NCBI GenBank assembly: GCA_902490245.1
Contig: CABUDB010000095.1
Location: forward strand, 1 to 6,441
DNA length: 6,441 nucleotides
Source: an uncultured Collinsella sp.
GTDB lineage: Bacteria > Actinomycetota > Coriobacteriia > Coriobacteriales > Coriobacteriaceae
Reading direction: 5' to 3'
Shown in pieces: positions 5,684-6,441 of this stretch; position 1 is the first letter of the stretch, and every line of letters begins with the position of its first letter. The translations under genes were made by a program, and so were the position numbers. The notes under the pieces are model-generated. The model saw nothing but the letters and a program-made list of their open reading frames with translations, was not told the DNA's origin and ran no database searches.

Positions 5684-6101
5684 ACCCAAACAACAGCCCG
5701 TGCGCCCGCCGACCGCCTTCGAGCGCCTGGCGGACCCCGAGGGCAGACGCCGCGCCGCCGACCCCAACCTCACTGCCAACGGTGCCGTGCGCGCCAACCG
5801 CGCCGCACAGTTTATGCCCTTTGCCGCCCTCACGGGATACTACGAACTCGTGCGCAAGCAGGAAATCACCGTCGAGTCAAAACGTGAGCTCACAGAAGAA
5901 AAAGCCCTCGTGCTTTCTAAAAAACTCGAGGGTCTCAAACGTGGCGATTTGGTGCGCGTCACCTATTACGATACGTACGGCTATCGCGCTCGCACCGGAA
6001 TCCTCGACGAGGTACTGCCCGCCTTTAAACTGCTCAAGCTCAAGGATATCGCCATTGACTTCGACGATATCCAAGACATCGAGCTGCGCGGCCGAGCCTA
6101 A
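5676..6101 (+). CDS. YolD-like protein, partner of the Y-family polymerase
   Basis: This 141-residue protein starts at GTG and shows the YolD-like pattern in two blocks. The first is RAAQFMPFAALTGYYE at 42-57 (family: RAKQFLPFDAL-G). The second, about 90-136, is GDLVRVTYYD followed by a beta-rich stretch ending DFDDIQDIEL. YolD-like genes sit beside UvrX/YqjW-type polymerases in many Gram-positive genomes and have been proposed as functional stand-ins for UmuD; that role is inferred from such context. No LexA/UmuD-type Ser-Lys self-cleavage site is seen. The first 40 residues are rich in Pro and Arg and are probably disordered. The start overlaps the polymerase stop by 8 nt, so translation is coupled and the SOS promoter serves both genes. 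I see no good terminator in the 28 nt before the convergent HMA gene. Confidence 0.88.
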   Translation: MPKPKQQPVRPPTAFERLADPEGRRRAADPNLTANGAVRANRAAQFMPFAALTGYYELVRKQEITVESKRELTEEKALVLSKKLEGLKRGDLVRVTYYDTYGYRARTGILDEVLPAFKLLKLKDIAIDFDDIQDIELRGRA

Positions 6102-6129
6102 TCGAACACCCCGATCTCGATGCGAGCAA

Positions 6130-6441
6130 CTAGAGCCTCATGACGTAATAGCCCGCATCCTTCACCGCGGCCTCAAGCGCCTCGCGGTCAATCGGGTGTT
6201 TCGAGCGCACGCGCGCCGTGTGGTCCGCAAACGCTACCGTAGCCCACACGCCATTCAGCGAATTGAGGGCATTCTCGACGTTCTGAGCGCAGCCATCGCA
6301 GCTCATGCCGCCGATGAGCAGCTCATCGCTATAGGGGTAGTGGGATGGATCGGTATCCACCACAACAACCTTTTTGGCCTTCTTGCCGCTCGCACCAGCG
6401 CTGCAGCAACTCTTCCCGTGTGTCGAAGCGGCAATGCGACG
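6130..6441 (-). CDS. Heavy-metal-associated (HMA) domain protein (5' partial)
   Basis: The minus-strand frame is open from the right edge to a TAG at 6132-6130, giving 103 residues without the N-terminus. The HMA domain fills the last 65 or so residues. Its metal-binding motif is GMSCDGC, with the two Cys codons at 6300-6298 and 6291-6289. The usual hydrophobic and helix pattern follows, and the domain ends DAGYYVMRL. Such domains bind soft metals, most often Cu(I), in chaperones and at the N-termini of P-type ATPases. Here the stop follows the domain directly, so this is a C-terminal HMA. Before it comes a low-complexity segment with KSCC and GKKAKK followed by four Val residues, which may be a linker or an additional Cys pair. 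No ATG is visible; the GTG at 6363 is an in-frame possibility but lacks a good ribosome binding site, so I treat the gene as continuing beyond the window. What lies upstream (for example a copper ATPase) is not visible. Confidence 0.8.
   Translation of the reverse strand, partial: RRIAASTHGKSCCSAGASGKKAKKVVVVDTDPSHYPYSDELLIGGMSCDGCAQNVENALNSLNGVWATVAFADHTARVRSKHPIDREALEAAVKDAGYYVMRL

Noticed and set aside
6078..6122. CATCGAG...CTCGATG inverted repeat around the end of the YolD-like gene as a terminator.
   Set aside because: The arms are only 7 bp, the loop is over 30 nt, there is no T-run, and the left arm is coding sequence.

Overview
The window is GC-rich, densely coded bacterial DNA. The gene content and protein style (a Y-family polymerase of the Gram-positive UvrX/YqjW type paired with a YolD-like protein, actinobacterial-type LexA boxes, and a CD1115-like VirD4 ATPase) suggest a Gram-positive host. 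My best guess is a gut actinobacterium of the Coriobacteriia, near Collinsella. This is an inference from sequence style; nothing in the window proves the taxon.

Layout from left to right. (1) Positions 1-1378, plus strand: the last 26 codons of a gene whose tail resembles ClpP proteases overlap by 8 nt a gene for a VirD4/TraG-type ATPase that has no membrane helices. (2) Positions 1426-3292, minus strand: glucose-6-phosphate isomerase (pgi), with a clear 3' terminator hairpin and a strong ribosome binding site. (3) Positions 3344-3940, minus strand: a 174-residue protein that looks like only the N-terminal nucleotide-binding half of an iron-containing alcohol dehydrogenase, with a damaged nucleotide loop. 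A 26-bp-arm inverted repeat follows its stop codon. (4) Positions 4069-6101, plus strand: a DNA damage (SOS) operon. It has a good sigma-70-type promoter (TTGACG, 17 nt, TATTAT), a near-perfect LexA box overlapping the -10 and a weaker second box. These are followed by a Y-family translesion polymerase and an overlapping YolD-like gene. (5) Positions 6130-6441, minus strand: the 3' part of a heavy-metal-associated (HMA) domain protein that runs off the right edge.

How the parts relate. Only the polymerase/YolD pair forms a clear functional unit: a LexA-controlled mutagenic repair module in which YolD is thought to take the place of UmuD. The ClpP-like/VirD4 pair is translationally coupled and is probably the tail of an accessory or mobile-element-derived operon that stops next to housekeeping pgi. 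The Fe-ADH-like fragment is divergent from the polymerase gene. A lone arm of the inverted repeat lies in the divergent intergenic region beside the SOS promoter, which points to a dispersed repeat family rather than a simple terminator.

The most interesting items are the tandem LexA-box promoter, the roughly 75-residue insertion in the little-finger region of the polymerase, the soluble VirD4 coupled to a ClpP-like gene, the half-size Fe-ADH, and the repeat. I did not find a wholly novel multi-gene system that I can support. The ClpP-like/VirD4 pair is the best candidate, but most of it lies outside the window.
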